Below the pieces are notes generated by a model. It searched no databases. It was not told where the DNA came from and saw only the letters and a list, made by a program, of their open reading frames with translations. A DNA stretch of 15,000 nt from Symbiodinium natans (taxonomy: Eukaryota; Sar; Dinophyceae; Suessiales; Symbiodiniaceae), in contig CAJNDS010002308.1 in assembly GCA_905221605.1 (NCBI GenBank), positions 372,501 through 387,500 of the forward strand, read 5' to 3'. Every line of letters starts with the position of its first letter. Position 1 is the first letter of the stretch. A program made the position numbers and the translations under genes. Below are positions 1 through 6,090 of the stretch, one piece after another.

Positions 1-138
1 AGGGTGGGGTTGGGGCTTGTGGGGAAAGCCCTGAAGCCTTCAGATGATGGTGGTATGGAGGCCCAGCCACATCCCGAACATGAATCCCCCAACGGCAACT
101 TGAGACCAGGTGGCTGATGATGAAGCTTGTGGTTTCAG

Positions 139-220
139 GGCGCTGAACCTGTTGTACGGCCCCATGGGAGTTCAGCTCCGGGCTGAAACCCTCTGTGATG
201 AAGGGCGCACTTCTCTGCAA
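139..220 (+). CDS. Exon-like island, unknown protein
   Basis: The island follows a good 3' splice signal (TTTCAG at 133-138). The frame starting at 140 is open for 28 codons until the telomeric array supplies a TAA at 224. The reading begins ALNLLYGPMGVQLRAE and ends CDEGRTSLQ. Its codons look coding, with many C/G third positions early on. The alternative frame starting at 139 stops after 15 codons. No family is recognised. The donor is unclear; a GC dinucleotide just before the array is one option. A chance open frame cannot be excluded. Confidence 0.4.
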
Positions 221-298
221 CCCTAAACCCTAAACCCTAAACCCTAAACCCTAAACCCTAAACCCTAAACCCTAAACCCTAAACCCTAAACCCTAAAC
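219..298 (+). repeat. Telomere-like array (CCCTAAA)n
   Basis: About 11 near-perfect CCCTAAA heptamers, which is TTTAGGG on the minus strand. The array begins directly at the end of the preceding island and ends at an unrelated sequence. Confidence 0.97.
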
Positions 299-390
299 AT
301 CTACCGGGGCCCATTTCAATCGGGGCACAGGCGGGTGTGAGCTACAGGAGCAAGGCTGCAGCCTAAGGTTTGCATGTGGCTTTACAGGGT

Positions 391-516
391 CTACAGGGTG
401 GGGCCCCCTAGTTATAAGTAGAGTTATAAGAGCCCTAAATTGGGTTATAAGGACCCTAAGTTAGGTTATAAGTCCCTTAACTACAGTTAGTATAGTAAGG
501 GGGCCCCACCCTGTAG
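391..516. mobile_element. MITE-like hairpin element, family 1 copy A
   Basis: The ends are perfect 19-bp inverted repeats (391-409 and 498-516, starting CTACAGGGTGGGG). The interior has several spaced GTTATAAG motifs and no coding frame. The copy at 13427-13545 matches it across the interior by eye (shared TATAAGTAGAGTTA, AAGTTGGGTT-like and TATAGTAAGGGGGCCCC blocks). A reversed relative lies at 12216-12303. Size, hairpin form and dispersed copies fit a nonautonomous DNA element. No target-site duplication is obvious. Confidence 0.75.
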
Positions 517-613
517 GGTTTAGAGCTTAGACTTTGGGATCCCAAGCCCTGAACCCCAAAAAGCCTTAAATGCCGTGCATCCCAGAAGCCCTCTAGATCC
601 TCTACATCCCATA

Positions 614-706
614 CACCCTAAACCCTAACCCCCAAACCCCAAACCCCAAACCCGAAACCCCAAACCCCAAACCCCAAACCCCAAACCCCAATCCCCAAAC
701 CCTAAC
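614..706 (+). repeat. Variant telomere-like array (CCCCAAA)n
   Basis: A short CCCTAAA start passes into about ten CCCCAAA units with single-base variants. This is a TTTGGGG-type array. Confidence 0.9.
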
Positions 707-712
707 GCTGAG

Positions 713-803
713 GATACCCTACTACCCCGTCTCGGACAGCACCTGCGGGGTGGATGTACCTGACGAGGTCCTGTCGCCGCTTCGCTCAGTTAAACGGGAG
801 TTA
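713..803 (+). CDS. Exon-like island, unknown protein
   Basis: The island follows GCTGAG (AG at 711-712) at the end of a telomeric array. The frame from 714 is open for 30 codons to TGA at 804. It reads IPYYPVSDSTCGVDV, then PDEVLSPLRSVKREL. Third positions are rich in C and G (TAC TAC CCC GTC), unlike the surrounding arrays. Unrecognised. A frame offset by one is also open, so frame choice rests on codon character only. Confidence 0.45.
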
Positions 804-805
804 TG

Positions 806-981
806 AGGGTTCAGGGTTGGGGTTTAGGGTTTAGGATTTAGGGTTTATTGTTTAGGGTCTAGGGTTTAGGGCATTCAAGTTTAGGATGCTTAGGGCGTTT
901 AGGGCATGTAGGTCATTTTGGCACCACGGTGCTTTGGGGCCCTCCACCCCGAGGAAGCTGTTTAGGGTTCAGGGTTTAGGA
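806..981 (+). repeat. Degenerate TTTAGGG tract with a small island
   Basis: Loose TTTAGGG derivatives (TTTAGGA, TCTAGGG, TTCAGGG) flank a non-repeat island at 912-960. That island is open as VILAPRCFGALHPEEAV and begins after GTAG. It is too short to call a gene. Confidence 0.7.
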
Positions 982-1203
982 TTTAGGGTCTGTAGGGTAT
1001 AGGATTTAGGGCTTAGGGTTTAGGATTTAGGGTCTTTAGGGCATAGGATTTAGGGCTTGTAGGGTTTAGGATTTAGGGTTTTTAGGGTATAGGATTTAGG
1101 GCTTCGGGTTTAGGATTTAGGGTCTGTAGGGTATAGGATGTAGGGCTTAGGTTTTAGGATTTAGGGTCTTTAGGGTATAGGATTTAGGGCTTAGGGTTTA
1201 GGA
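982..1203 (+). repeat. 44-bp higher-order telomeric repeat, 5 units
   Basis: Units start at 982, 1026, 1072, 1116 and 1160, so the period is 44 with one of 46. Each unit has the order TTTAGGGTCT/G, TAGGGTATAGGAT, TTAGGGCTT, GGGTTTAGGA. The same sequence of heptamer variants recurs, so the block was amplified as a composite unit and not heptamer by heptamer. Confidence 0.88.
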
Positions 1204-1292
1204 TTTTTGGTTAGGTTTTTTTTTTCACCCTGAGCCCTAAGCCCTCAACCCAAAGAGGGCCTGGCCTTCGGGGGCTTCCAAGGGCTGCGGTT

Positions 1293-1372
1293 TTAGGGTT
1301 TAGGGTTTGGGGTTTAGGATTTAGGGTTTAGGGGTTTAGGGTTTAGGGTTTAGGGTTTGGGGTTTAGGGTGG
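1293..1372 (+). repeat. TTTAGGG array, imperfect
   Basis: About 11 TTTAGGG-type units with TTTGGGG and TTTAGGA variants. A short island at 1253-1292 (open as EGLAFGGFQGLRF) separates it from the preceding tract. Confidence 0.9.
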
Positions 1373-1544
1373 AGGTTCATGGTACTTATTCTTGCCAATG
1401 ATAACGGTGCTTATAACTGTACCTATATCCATGTTGGGGCACTTACAGGGCTTGCAAGTGGGTTATGCGTATATTAGGGCACTGAAGGGGCGTATAAGTG
1501 GGTTATACGTACAGTTATATTTGGTTAGTAAGTACCATGAACCT
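1373..1544. mobile_element. Inverted-repeat element, family 2 copy A
   Basis: The 18-bp termini (1373-1390 and 1527-1544) are inverted with about one mismatch and end in AGGTTCATGGTACTTA. The interior holds a roughly 40-bp near-duplication starting at about 1436 and 1476 (GGGCACT, then GTGGGTTAT). The right half is closely repeated at 14915-15000 with the identical terminus. A 61-codon open frame in it is not taken as a gene, because the segment is explained by the repeat. Confidence 0.7.
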
Positions 1545-1850
1545 CCAAGTACGGGTGCAGGCCGGGCCCCGAGGTAGGGATTCAAGATCGGCTTGGAAGC
1601 CCTTTTGACTTAGTAAGTCGGGTCAGAAAAGTTTCAGGGTTTAGGGTTTAGGGCTACTTGGAAGCCCTTAGTAAGAAGGGTTAGTAAGGTGGGTTATGGG
1701 GATTGTCATCGGGTTTGTAGGGGATACTAAGTAGACATACTACATCGAAAGAGCTTCTGAGTAGGGTTTGCGGCTTGTGGGGTTGAGGGATGATAAGGTG
1801 CAGAGTTGCAGGATCGAGAGTTTTTCAGGGGTTTTGGGGTTTTCGGCTTC
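1545..1850. other. Gene-free spacer with small repeats
   Basis: No convincing island was seen. The direct repeat CTTGGAAGCCCTT occurs at about 1591 and 1659, each followed by a TTAGTAAG-type motif. There are a few single TTTAGGG units. It may be decayed element sequence. Confidence 0.5.
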
Positions 1851-1927
1851 ACCCTAAAACTCCCCTAAGCCCTAAAACCCCCGAAGCCCTAAACTCTAAC
1901 CCCCCAAAACCCCCTAAGCCCTAAACC
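1849..1927 (+). repeat. Degenerate CCCTAAA/CCCTAAG tract
   Basis: Irregular CCCTAAAA, CCCCTAAG and CCCCCAAAA units, probably an old diverged array. Confidence 0.8.
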
Positions 1928-1933
1928 GTTTAG

Positions 1934-1990
1934 ATGTTGCGAACGAGGTCGGGCCCTCACATCCTGTCCGTCCGCATCATCACGACGAGG
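1934..1990 (+). CDS. Exon-like island, unknown protein
   Basis: Starts after GTTTAG at 1928-1933 and ends near GACGAG|GC, a GC-type donor position typical of dinoflagellate introns. Two frames are open. One reads DVANEVGPSHPVRPHHHDEA (the D codon spans the AG). The other begins with ATG and reads MLRTRSGPHILSVRIITTRP. Composition is CpG-rich and codon-like, unlike the arrays. The product is unrecognised and the frame undecided. Confidence 0.4.
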
Positions 1991-2000
1991 CCAGGAACTT

Positions 2001-2070
2001 TTAGCTTAGGGTTTGGGGTTAGGGTTTAGGGAGTTTAGGGTGGATTGGGTTTGGCGTTTTGGGGTTTAAG
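2001..2070 (+). repeat. Short degenerate TTTAGGG tract
   Basis: A few TTTAGGG, TTTGGGG and TTTGGCG units, diverged. Confidence 0.7.
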
Positions 2071-2112
2071 GGTATTTGTTTTCGGGATATTCCGTACACC
2101 AGACAGACCCAG

Positions 2113-2178
2113 AGACCCAAGCCCCATGTCCCGAACCTCACCGCACGACAAGCCCTAAGGGGTTGGAGGAGGGTACGG
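2113..2178 (+). CDS. Exon-like island, unknown protein
   Basis: Follows ACCCAG at 2107-2112. Open for 22 codons to TAG at 2179, reading RPKPHVPNLTARQALRGW and then RRVR. It is basic and proline-containing. Unrecognised; this could be a chance frame. Confidence 0.3.
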
Positions 2179-2240
2179 TAGGGCTAGGCCGAGGGGAGAC
2201 GGAACCCTAGACCTCAAAACCCGAACCCCGAATTTTTTTT

Positions 2241-2487
2241 GGGTTTTGGGTTTAGGGTAAGCTCTGAACCATAAGCCCCAAGCCCTAAACCCCCAACCCT
2301 AAACCCCGAACCCTAAACCCCGAACCCTAAACCCAATTTCCAAACCCTAAACCCCAAGCCCTAACCCCTAACCCCTAACCCCTAACCCCTAACCCCTAAC
2401 CCCTAAACCCTAAACCCTAAACCCTAAACCCTAAACCCTAAACCCTAAACCCTAAACCCTAAACCCTAAACCCTAAACCCTAAACCC
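2241..2487 (+). repeat. Composite telomere-like array with CCCTAAC block
   Basis: A mixed 5' part (CCCTAAA, CCCCGAA, CCCAAG) leads to exactly six CCCTAAC units (2359-2400), then about 12 perfect CCCTAAA units (2401-2487). The sharp variant switch suggests separate slippage expansions. Confidence 0.95.
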
Positions 2488-2489
2488 AG

Positions 2490-2568
2490 GCTGGGCCTGG
2501 ACAACGCCGCGTTGCAGGCTGCTGTGGCCAACCTGGGAGCGAAGCTCGAGACTCTGCCTCTTGCCAGG
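2490..2568 (+). CDS. Exon-like island, helical/coiled-coil-like segment
   Basis: Bounded by a CCCTAAA array ending in CCCAG (AG at 2488-2489) and a TTTAGGG array on the right. The frame from 2491 reads LGLDNAALQAAVANLGAKLE then TLPLAR, with a stop only inside the array (2572). Leucine/alanine spacing (L3, L8, V12, L15, L19, L22 by eye) suggests an amphipathic helix. Codons are strongly C/G-ending and biased. The junction GCCAG|GG lacks a clear GT donor, though GGGTTTAG in the array would give one. Protein unrecognised. Confidence 0.5.
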
Positions 2569-2640
2569 GTTTAGGGTTTAGGGTTTAGGGTCTAGGGTTT
2601 ATGTTCAGGGTTTAGGGTTTAGGTTCAGGGTTTAGGGTTT
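2568..2640 (+). repeat. TTTAGGG array
   Basis: Imperfect TTTAGGG units with TTCAGGG and TCTAGGG variants, starting immediately at the end of the preceding island. Confidence 0.92.
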
Positions 2641-2795
2641 ACAGGGTTTAAAGTGTTTAAATGGTTAAAAGGGTTTAAAGGGTTAAAAGGCTTTGAAAGG
2701 GTTTAAAGGGTTTAAAGGGCTTAAAGGGTTTTAAGGGGTTTAAAAGGGTTTAAAAGGGTTTAAAGGGTTTAGGGGTTAAGGGTTGCGGGTTTAGG
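2640..2795 (+). repeat. TTTAAAGGG variant repeat
   Basis: About 13 copies of a 9-10-bp unit, GGGTTTAAA, with TTAAAAGG variants. It grades into TTTAGGG at the right. It looks like a lengthened heptamer that was itself amplified. Confidence 0.88.
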
Positions 2796-2835
2796 GTTTA
2801 GGGTTCAGCATCCCAAGTCCAAGTGTTTTCATTAG

Positions 2836-2888
2836 TCAAGCTCGCTACTCTGGTATCGCACATCTGCCCACCCTCCCTTTGGCTCCCA
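2836..2888 (+). CDS. Exon-like island, unknown protein
   Basis: Follows CATTAG (AG at 2834-2835). The frame from 2838 reads KLATLVSHICPPSLWLP to TAA at 2889. Somewhat codon-like and hydrophobic. Weak on its own. Confidence 0.27.
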
Positions 2889-2913
2889 TAACATTAGGGT
2901 TTTTTCGTTTGCC

Positions 2914-3045
2914 AACCCTAAACCCTAAACCCCAGACCCTAAACCCTAAATCCTAAACCAGACATCTAGGAACCCTAAGGCCCTAGCGCTTTTTAGGGTT
3001 TAGGGTTTAGGGTGTAGGGTTTAGGGTTTAGGGTTCAGGGCTTAA
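2914..3045. repeat. Two telomere-like arrays in opposite orientation
   Basis: CCCTAAA units at 2914-2957 are followed after about 35 bp by TTTAGGG units at 2995-3042. This is an inverted pair of short arrays around an ordinary spacer. Confidence 0.85.
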
Positions 3046-3051
3046 TTCTAG

Positions 3052-3084
3052 ACGCCACATGTCGCCGACGACTGGGGCCATGAA
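3052..3084 (+). CDS. Exon-like island, unknown protein
   Basis: Follows TTCTAG (AG at 3050-3051). Reads TPHVADDWGHE with C/G-rich third positions (GTC GCC GAC GAC TGG GGC). The frame stays open to about 3142, where it enters repeat. A GT lies in GAAAGTTTAC. Short, but of coding character. Confidence 0.33.
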
Positions 3085-3229
3085 AGTTTACGTACATGCA
3101 TAGGCTTTAGGCTCAGAAGGTTTAAAGGGTTTGAGGATGTTTAGGGTTTCGGGTGTAGGGTTATATGGTTTAGCAGTTTTGCTTCGACTTCATCTGGTTT
3201 AGGTTTGGGCATTCGAGGCGTTTGAGGGA

Positions 3230-3310
3230 TTAGGGTTTAGGGTTTAGGGTTTAGGGTGTAGGGTTTAGGGTTTAGGGTTTAGGGTTTAGGGTTTAGGGTT
3301 TAGGGTTTAG
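3230..3310 (+). repeat. TTTAGGG array
   Basis: About 11 units, nearly all perfect, ending TTTAG directly against a candidate exon. Confidence 0.95.
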
Positions 3311-3344
3311 CCGGCCTTCAGAGCCTCCAAGCCTTCGATTTTCG
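3311..3344 (+). CDS. Micro-exon candidate between telomeric TTTAG and a GTAGAG donor
   Basis: The left border is the last TTTAG of a TTTAGGG array and the right border is CG|GTAGAG, a good consensus donor. Reading from the codon spanning the border gives AGLQSLQAFDF(R), open and codon-like. This is the cleanest case of a telomeric unit standing exactly where a 3' splice site would be. A second AG at 3320-3321 is an alternative acceptor. Confidence 0.4.
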
Positions 3345-3384
3345 GTAGAGGCCGCCCCTAAAACTTTGTGGTAATTTACTGTAA

Positions 3385-3418
3385 CTTTAGGGTTTAGGGT
3401 TTAGGGTTTAGGGTTTTT
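3385..3418 (+). repeat. Short TTTAGGG array
   Basis: Five TTTAGGG units. The flanking DNA (3418-3500) is AT-rich with no open island. Confidence 0.9.
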
Positions 3419-3511
3419 AGATCCTTACCTTTTTTGGGTTTATTGGGTTTCTTAATAAGGCAGCTAAACGTTTTATTTATAGCTACCCTCCTGAGTGCAG
3501 CCAAGTAAAAG

Positions 3512-3560
3512 GAAGCAGCTGCGGGGGCTGTCGAAGCGCGAGCTGCGCCATGCAGACCCT
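3512..3560 (+). CDS. Exon-like island, basic peptide
   Basis: Follows GTAAAAG (AG at 3510-3511). The frame from 3513 reads KQLRGLSKRELRHADP then KRAKP into the CCCTAAG tract, with TAA at 3576. It is highly basic and codon-like. Unrecognised. Confidence 0.35.
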
Positions 3561-3620
3561 AAGCGTGCAAAGCCCTAAAACCTAGGCCCAAAACCCTAAG
3601 CCCTAAGCCCTAAGCCCGAA

Positions 3621-3765
3621 GATAAGCCCTAAGATCCCTACACCAAAAATCATCTTGCATAGATGTTTTCCTATAAGATAAGCCCTAAGATCCCTACACC
3701 AAAAATCATCTTGCATAGTTTTTTTTCGTCGCTCTAAGCCCTACACCAAGAATCATCTTGCATAG
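3621..3765 (+). repeat. 42-bp direct repeat, two full copies and a partial third
   Basis: Copies at 3621-3662 and 3677-3718 are identical by eye (GATAAGCCCTAAGATCCC ... CATCTTGCATAG). A third copy (3732-3765) lacks the left part and has one change in the core. Spacers of about 14 bp differ. A single CCCTAAG-type unit lies within each copy. Confidence 0.9.
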
Positions 3766-3772
3766 TTTTTTG

Positions 3773-3895
3773 TGCTCTTAGCCACGAATCTTGAAGTCCT
3801 CCGCATCCAAGGTTGGGCTTTCCCAGCCTCGTTCTGGCCACAGGGGTGGCAGCATCTTCGGAGAGGGCCTCGCCGTTTGGCTACACCCCTCAACC
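3773..3895 (+). CDS. Exon-like island, unknown protein
   Basis: Follows GCTCTTAG. About 110 bp of non-repeat DNA is open in two plus frames. One reads NLEVLRIQGWAFPASFWPQG then WQHLRRGPRRLA. The other includes SGHRGGSIFGEGLAVWLHP. Both look protein-like and the frame is undecided. The CCCTAAA-type tract after 3890 closes the island. No family recognised. Confidence 0.4.
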
Positions 3896-3940
3896 CTAAA
3901 CCCCTTAAACCCTTAAACCCCTTAAACCCCCAACCCTTGG
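3890..3940 (+). repeat. CCCTAAA/CCCTTAAA tract
   Basis: Six or seven imperfect units including CCCCTTAAA variants. Confidence 0.85.
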
Positions 3941-3943
3941 ATC

Positions 3944-4110
3944 TTGATGCACGCTGACACCACGGACCACCCTCCCCCGAAGCGCGCCAAAAGAGCTATA
4001 TTGGTCATAATCTTGCTCCCAGTTCCTCAACCCCTTACATCGGAAACGTTCCCTACCCTAAAATGGCCAGGTCTGTTGGGGGAGGGGGGGGTGGGGGCGG
4101 GAGCCCGGGA
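3944..4110 (+). other. Non-repeat island with weak open frame
   Basis: One frame is open through most of it, reading ADTTDHPPPKRAKRAILVI and continuing hydrophobically. Codon character is weaker than in other islands, and the right end (4075-4110) is G-rich low complexity. Not called as a gene. Confidence 0.3.
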
Positions 4111-4122
4111 GTATCCAACCCG

Positions 4123-4232
4123 TATAGGGCCTAAACCCTAAAGGCCTGAAACCATAAACCCGAAACCCTGAAGCCCTGAAGCCCTAAAGCCCTAAAGCCC
4201 TAAACCCTAAAGCCCTAAAGCCCTAAGCCCTA
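4123..4232 (+). repeat. Degenerate CCCTAAA/CCCTAAAG/CCCTGAAG tract
   Basis: About 14 diverged units. AAGCCCT 8-mers dominate the middle, another local variant expansion. Confidence 0.88.
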
Positions 4233-4247
4233 AGAGTCCCGCCAGCC

Positions 4248-4306
4248 CAGGAGCCTCCTGCCCACCGGTCAAGTGGTGAGTCTCTGGAGTGCCTCCCAGG
4301 ATGGGA
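4248..4306 (+). CDS. Exon-like island, unknown protein
   Basis: Follows GCCCAG. Reads EPPAHRSSGESLECLPGWD to a TGA next to the array. Proline/serine-rich with an ordinary codon look. Weak. Confidence 0.28.
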
Positions 4307-4441
4307 TTGAGGGTTTAGGGTATATTGGGGTCTAGGCTGTAGGGTTTAGGGTTTAGGGTTTGGGTTTAGGGTTTAGCGTTTCGGGTTCGGGGTTTAGGGT
4401 TTGGGGTTGGGGGGTTTGGGGGGTTTGGGGGTTTGAGGGGT
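4307..4441 (+). repeat. TTTAGGG to TTTGGGG(G) array
   Basis: Starts as TTTAGGG and passes into TTTGGGG and GTTTGGGGG units. The open frame over it encodes only repeat-derived Gly/Phe/Val/Trp and is not a gene. Confidence 0.9.
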
Positions 4442-4533
4442 TTGGAGATTCTGAAGTAGTGATTCGAGCGCTTTGCAGACGACAGGCTTTACACTACCAC
4501 AGCATTACCCTCATTAGCCTCTCTCAGCCTTGT

Positions 4534-4554
4534 GGGGGGGGGGGGGGGGGGGGG
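4534..4554 (+). repeat. G21 homopolymer
   Basis: Twenty-one consecutive G, flanked by CCTTGT and TGTCCA. Length is uncertain in any sequencing data. Confidence 0.85.
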
Positions 4555-4584
4555 TGTCCAAATTTGTGTCCATGTTTTATAGCA

Positions 4585-4660
4585 TATTTCCGGTAATAAG
4601 CCCATTTGAACGAAAAAAAGGGTTACCGTTTGTTTCTAGGCTCCTTTTGGGTCTACTGTA
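4585..4660 (+). mobile_element. MITE-like family 3, diverged partial copy
   Basis: Shares the family order TTCC-like, (G)TAATAAGCCC, ATTTGAACGAAAAAAAGGG, TTTCTAGG and TTTTGGGTCT with the copies at 5513, 6289, 10387 and 13790. The left end is not recognisable, and the G21 run lies to its left. Confidence 0.5.
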
Positions 4661-4715
4661 GTATACCCTCTTTTCTACCACCCTCCCCGTAAACCCTACG
4701 CCCTGCACCCCACAG

Positions 4716-4796
4716 GAGAAGTACTTCGGCTTGGATGACTCCGGCACCTGGTCCTTCCGCTTTGAAGGCATTGCGGTCCTACCAAAGGAAGTGTGG
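4716..4796 (+). CDS. Exon-like island, unknown protein (strong)
   Basis: Follows CCCCACAG at 4708-4715, a good 3' splice site. In frame from its first base it reads EKYFGLDDSGTWSFRFEGIA then VLPKEVW to TAG at 4797. The aromatic/Gly/Asp pattern looks like a real globular segment, with C/G-rich third positions. Possible donors are AAG|GA at 4788-4789 or GAA|GT at 4791. The reverse strand is also open here (a 89-codon frame), but that frame lacks comparable borders. No family recognised. Confidence 0.5.
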
Positions 4797-4822
4797 TAGA
4801 GTTTAGGGTTTGGTTTAGAGCA

Positions 4823-4951
4823 TACAAGTAGAGGCCGCATCGTCATGAGTAGGGTTATATGGGCCCTAAACGGGGTTATAAGTGTATTTTTGATTCATTT
4901 GGGTTAGAACCCCTTAACGAAGTTTAGTAGAGTAAGTTGATCCCACTTGCA
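4823..4951. mobile_element. Family 1-like hairpin remnant
   Basis: The left end ACAAGTAGAGGCC and the right end TCCCACTTGCAG are weakly inverted. The interior has GGTTATATGGGCCC, GGTTATAAGT and AGTAGAGTAAG, echoing the 391-516 element. It is too diverged for certainty. Confidence 0.4.
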
Positions 4952-5095
4952 GGGCTTAGGGGGACCCTAGAATCCTTACAGAGCGTGTTGGCCATTTAAA
5001 ACCTGGTAACCTTGTGGCCCGAAACCCGATGAACCCTGAAAACTCTTTCAGCCGCACAAACCCCTAAGAGCCCTACAAACCCAAGCAACTGTGTT

Positions 5096-5114
5096 CCCCC
5101 CCCCCCCCCCCCCC
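5096..5114 (+). repeat. C19 homopolymer
   Basis: Nineteen consecutive C followed by A-rich sequence. A few CCCTAAA units follow at about 5140-5160. Confidence 0.85.
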
Positions 5115-5207
5115 AAAGGAAAAAAACAATCCTATCCCTAAACCCTACACCCTAAACCTACCCTATCAACCTTACAAGGCCTAAGCAAAACCGACACACT
5201 CAGGGTA

Positions 5208-5252
5208 TAGGGTTTAGGGTTTAGTGTTTAGGGTTTAGGGTTTAGGGTTTAG
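5208..5252 (+). repeat. TTTAGGG array
   Basis: Six units, nearly perfect. Confidence 0.93.
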
Positions 5253-5254
5253 GG

Positions 5255-5352
5255 TCCGACAAAAACCTCAACACCTGGAACGCCCCAACCCCGAAGGCAA
5301 TGCGACTTCGCAGAGGCATCGCTTGGAGGTGCTGGATGTTGGACTCCTTGCT
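5255..5352 (+). CDS. Exon-like island, frame undecided
   Basis: About 95 bp between two TTTAGGG arrays. All three plus frames are open. One reads QRHRLEVLDVGLLAG after CGCAG, another LNTWNAPTPKAMRLRRGIAW. Freedom from stops in every frame is itself uncommon but does not identify the coding frame. Confidence 0.3.
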
Positions 5353-5375
5353 GGTTTAGGGTTTAGGGTTTAGGG

Positions 5376-5505
5376 TATTCTTAGAAGCTGAATGAGTACA
5401 CTTTACACTTGTTGGGATACTCTAATCCCCTTTTGAACTGAAAGTGTACACTTTCTTGGGGGCTTCTGAGCTCAGCAACTAAGTATCCAGGGATGGGTTT
5501 AGGGT
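5376..5505. mobile_element. Possible inverted-repeat element
   Basis: AGAAGC at 5383 and GCTTCT at 5462 are inverted, and AGTACACTTT faces AAAGTGTACACTTT. The central spacer is unique. Weak evidence and no second copy seen. Confidence 0.35.
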
Positions 5506-5512
5506 TGTTCAC

Positions 5513-5646
5513 GCTCTAGGACCCAGAGTAGGCCTTGTTCACTTGTTATATGGTTTCAGTTCCCCTATAAGCCCCCTTTGAGCCAAAAAAGGGCACCTAT
5601 TTTCTTCCTAGGTTACTCCTGACTCCTTACTCTTGGGTCTAGGGGT
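5513..5646. mobile_element. MITE-like family 3, copy B (near complete)
   Basis: The left end CTCTAGGACCCAGAGTAGGCC is inverted relative to the right end CTTACTCTTGGGTCTAGGGG. The interior has TTCCCCTATAAGCCCC, TTTGAGCCAAAAAAGGGCACC and TTCTTCCTAGGTTACT. These blocks recur in the same order at 6289, 10387 and, in part, 13790. Noncoding. Confidence 0.7.
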
Positions 5647-5647
5647 A

Positions 5648-5706
5648 GTGTTTAGGGTTTAGGGTTTGGGGTTTAGGGTTTAGGGTTTAGGGTTTAGGGT
5701 TTAGGG
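5648..5706 (+). repeat. TTTAGGG array
   Basis: Eight near-perfect units starting almost at the right end of the adjacent MITE-like element. Confidence 0.95.
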
Positions 5707-5819
5707 ATATTGGGGTTTCAGCTCCAAGGGTTGAAAGGCTGAGTGTGCGTTCATCCCAAAAGCTCCCAAAACCGACTTTCGTTGTTCAGGCTGAGGGTCC
5801 GGTAAAGGGGGTATTTGCG

Positions 5820-5908
5820 GTTAGGGTTTAGGGTTTAGGGTTTAGGGTTTAGGGTTTAGGGTTTAGGGTTTAGGGTTTAGGGTTTAGGGTTTAGGTTTAG
5901 GGTTTAGG
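5820..5908 (+). repeat. TTTAGGG array
   Basis: About 12 units, almost perfect. The gap 5707-5820 shows no convincing coding frame. Confidence 0.96.
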
Positions 5909-5948
5909 ATCATGCAAGTAGTTAGGTAGCTCGTGGGGCCTGGTTTAG

Positions 5949-6005
5949 GAACCCTTGCCACCCTTCGAGCATCCCACAATGCGCTGGAAGAGCCCTGAAG
6001 CCTTT
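5949..6005 (+). CDS. Exon-like island, unknown protein
   Basis: Follows GGTTTAG at 5942-5948. In frame it reads EPLPPFEHPTMRWKSPEAFK, a charged, proline-rich and credible peptide. It passes into a CCCTAAA array at about 6006. Unrecognised. Confidence 0.4.
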
Positions 6006-6086
6006 AAACCCCAACCCCGAACCCTAAACCCTAAACCCTAAATCCTAAATCCTAAACCCTAAACCCTAGACCCCAAACCCTAAAAA
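6006..6086 (+). repeat. CCCTAAA array, imperfect
   Basis: About 11 units with CCCCGAA, TCCTAAA and CCCCAAA variants. Confidence 0.93.
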
Positions 6087-6090
6087 CACC

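Noticed and set aside
219-298. CRISPR-like regular repeats
   Set aside because: The arrays are contiguous heptamers without spacers, and the sequence is eukaryotic in character.
4050-4075. Second spliced-leader-like match on the minus strand (GGCCATTTTAG)
   Set aside because: It shares only a short core with the leader and lacks the flanking bases. Similar short matches also occur near 6770, consistent with chance.
4360-4596. A 78-codon plus-strand frame
   Set aside because: The first part is repeat-derived and the last part passes through G21. The middle (DSEVVIRALCRRQALHYHS) could be a short exon but has no clear borders.
4577-4846. An 89-codon minus-strand frame
   Set aside because: It spans a mobile-element remnant and the antisense of the 4716-4796 island. 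No codon bias or borders support it over the plus-strand reading.
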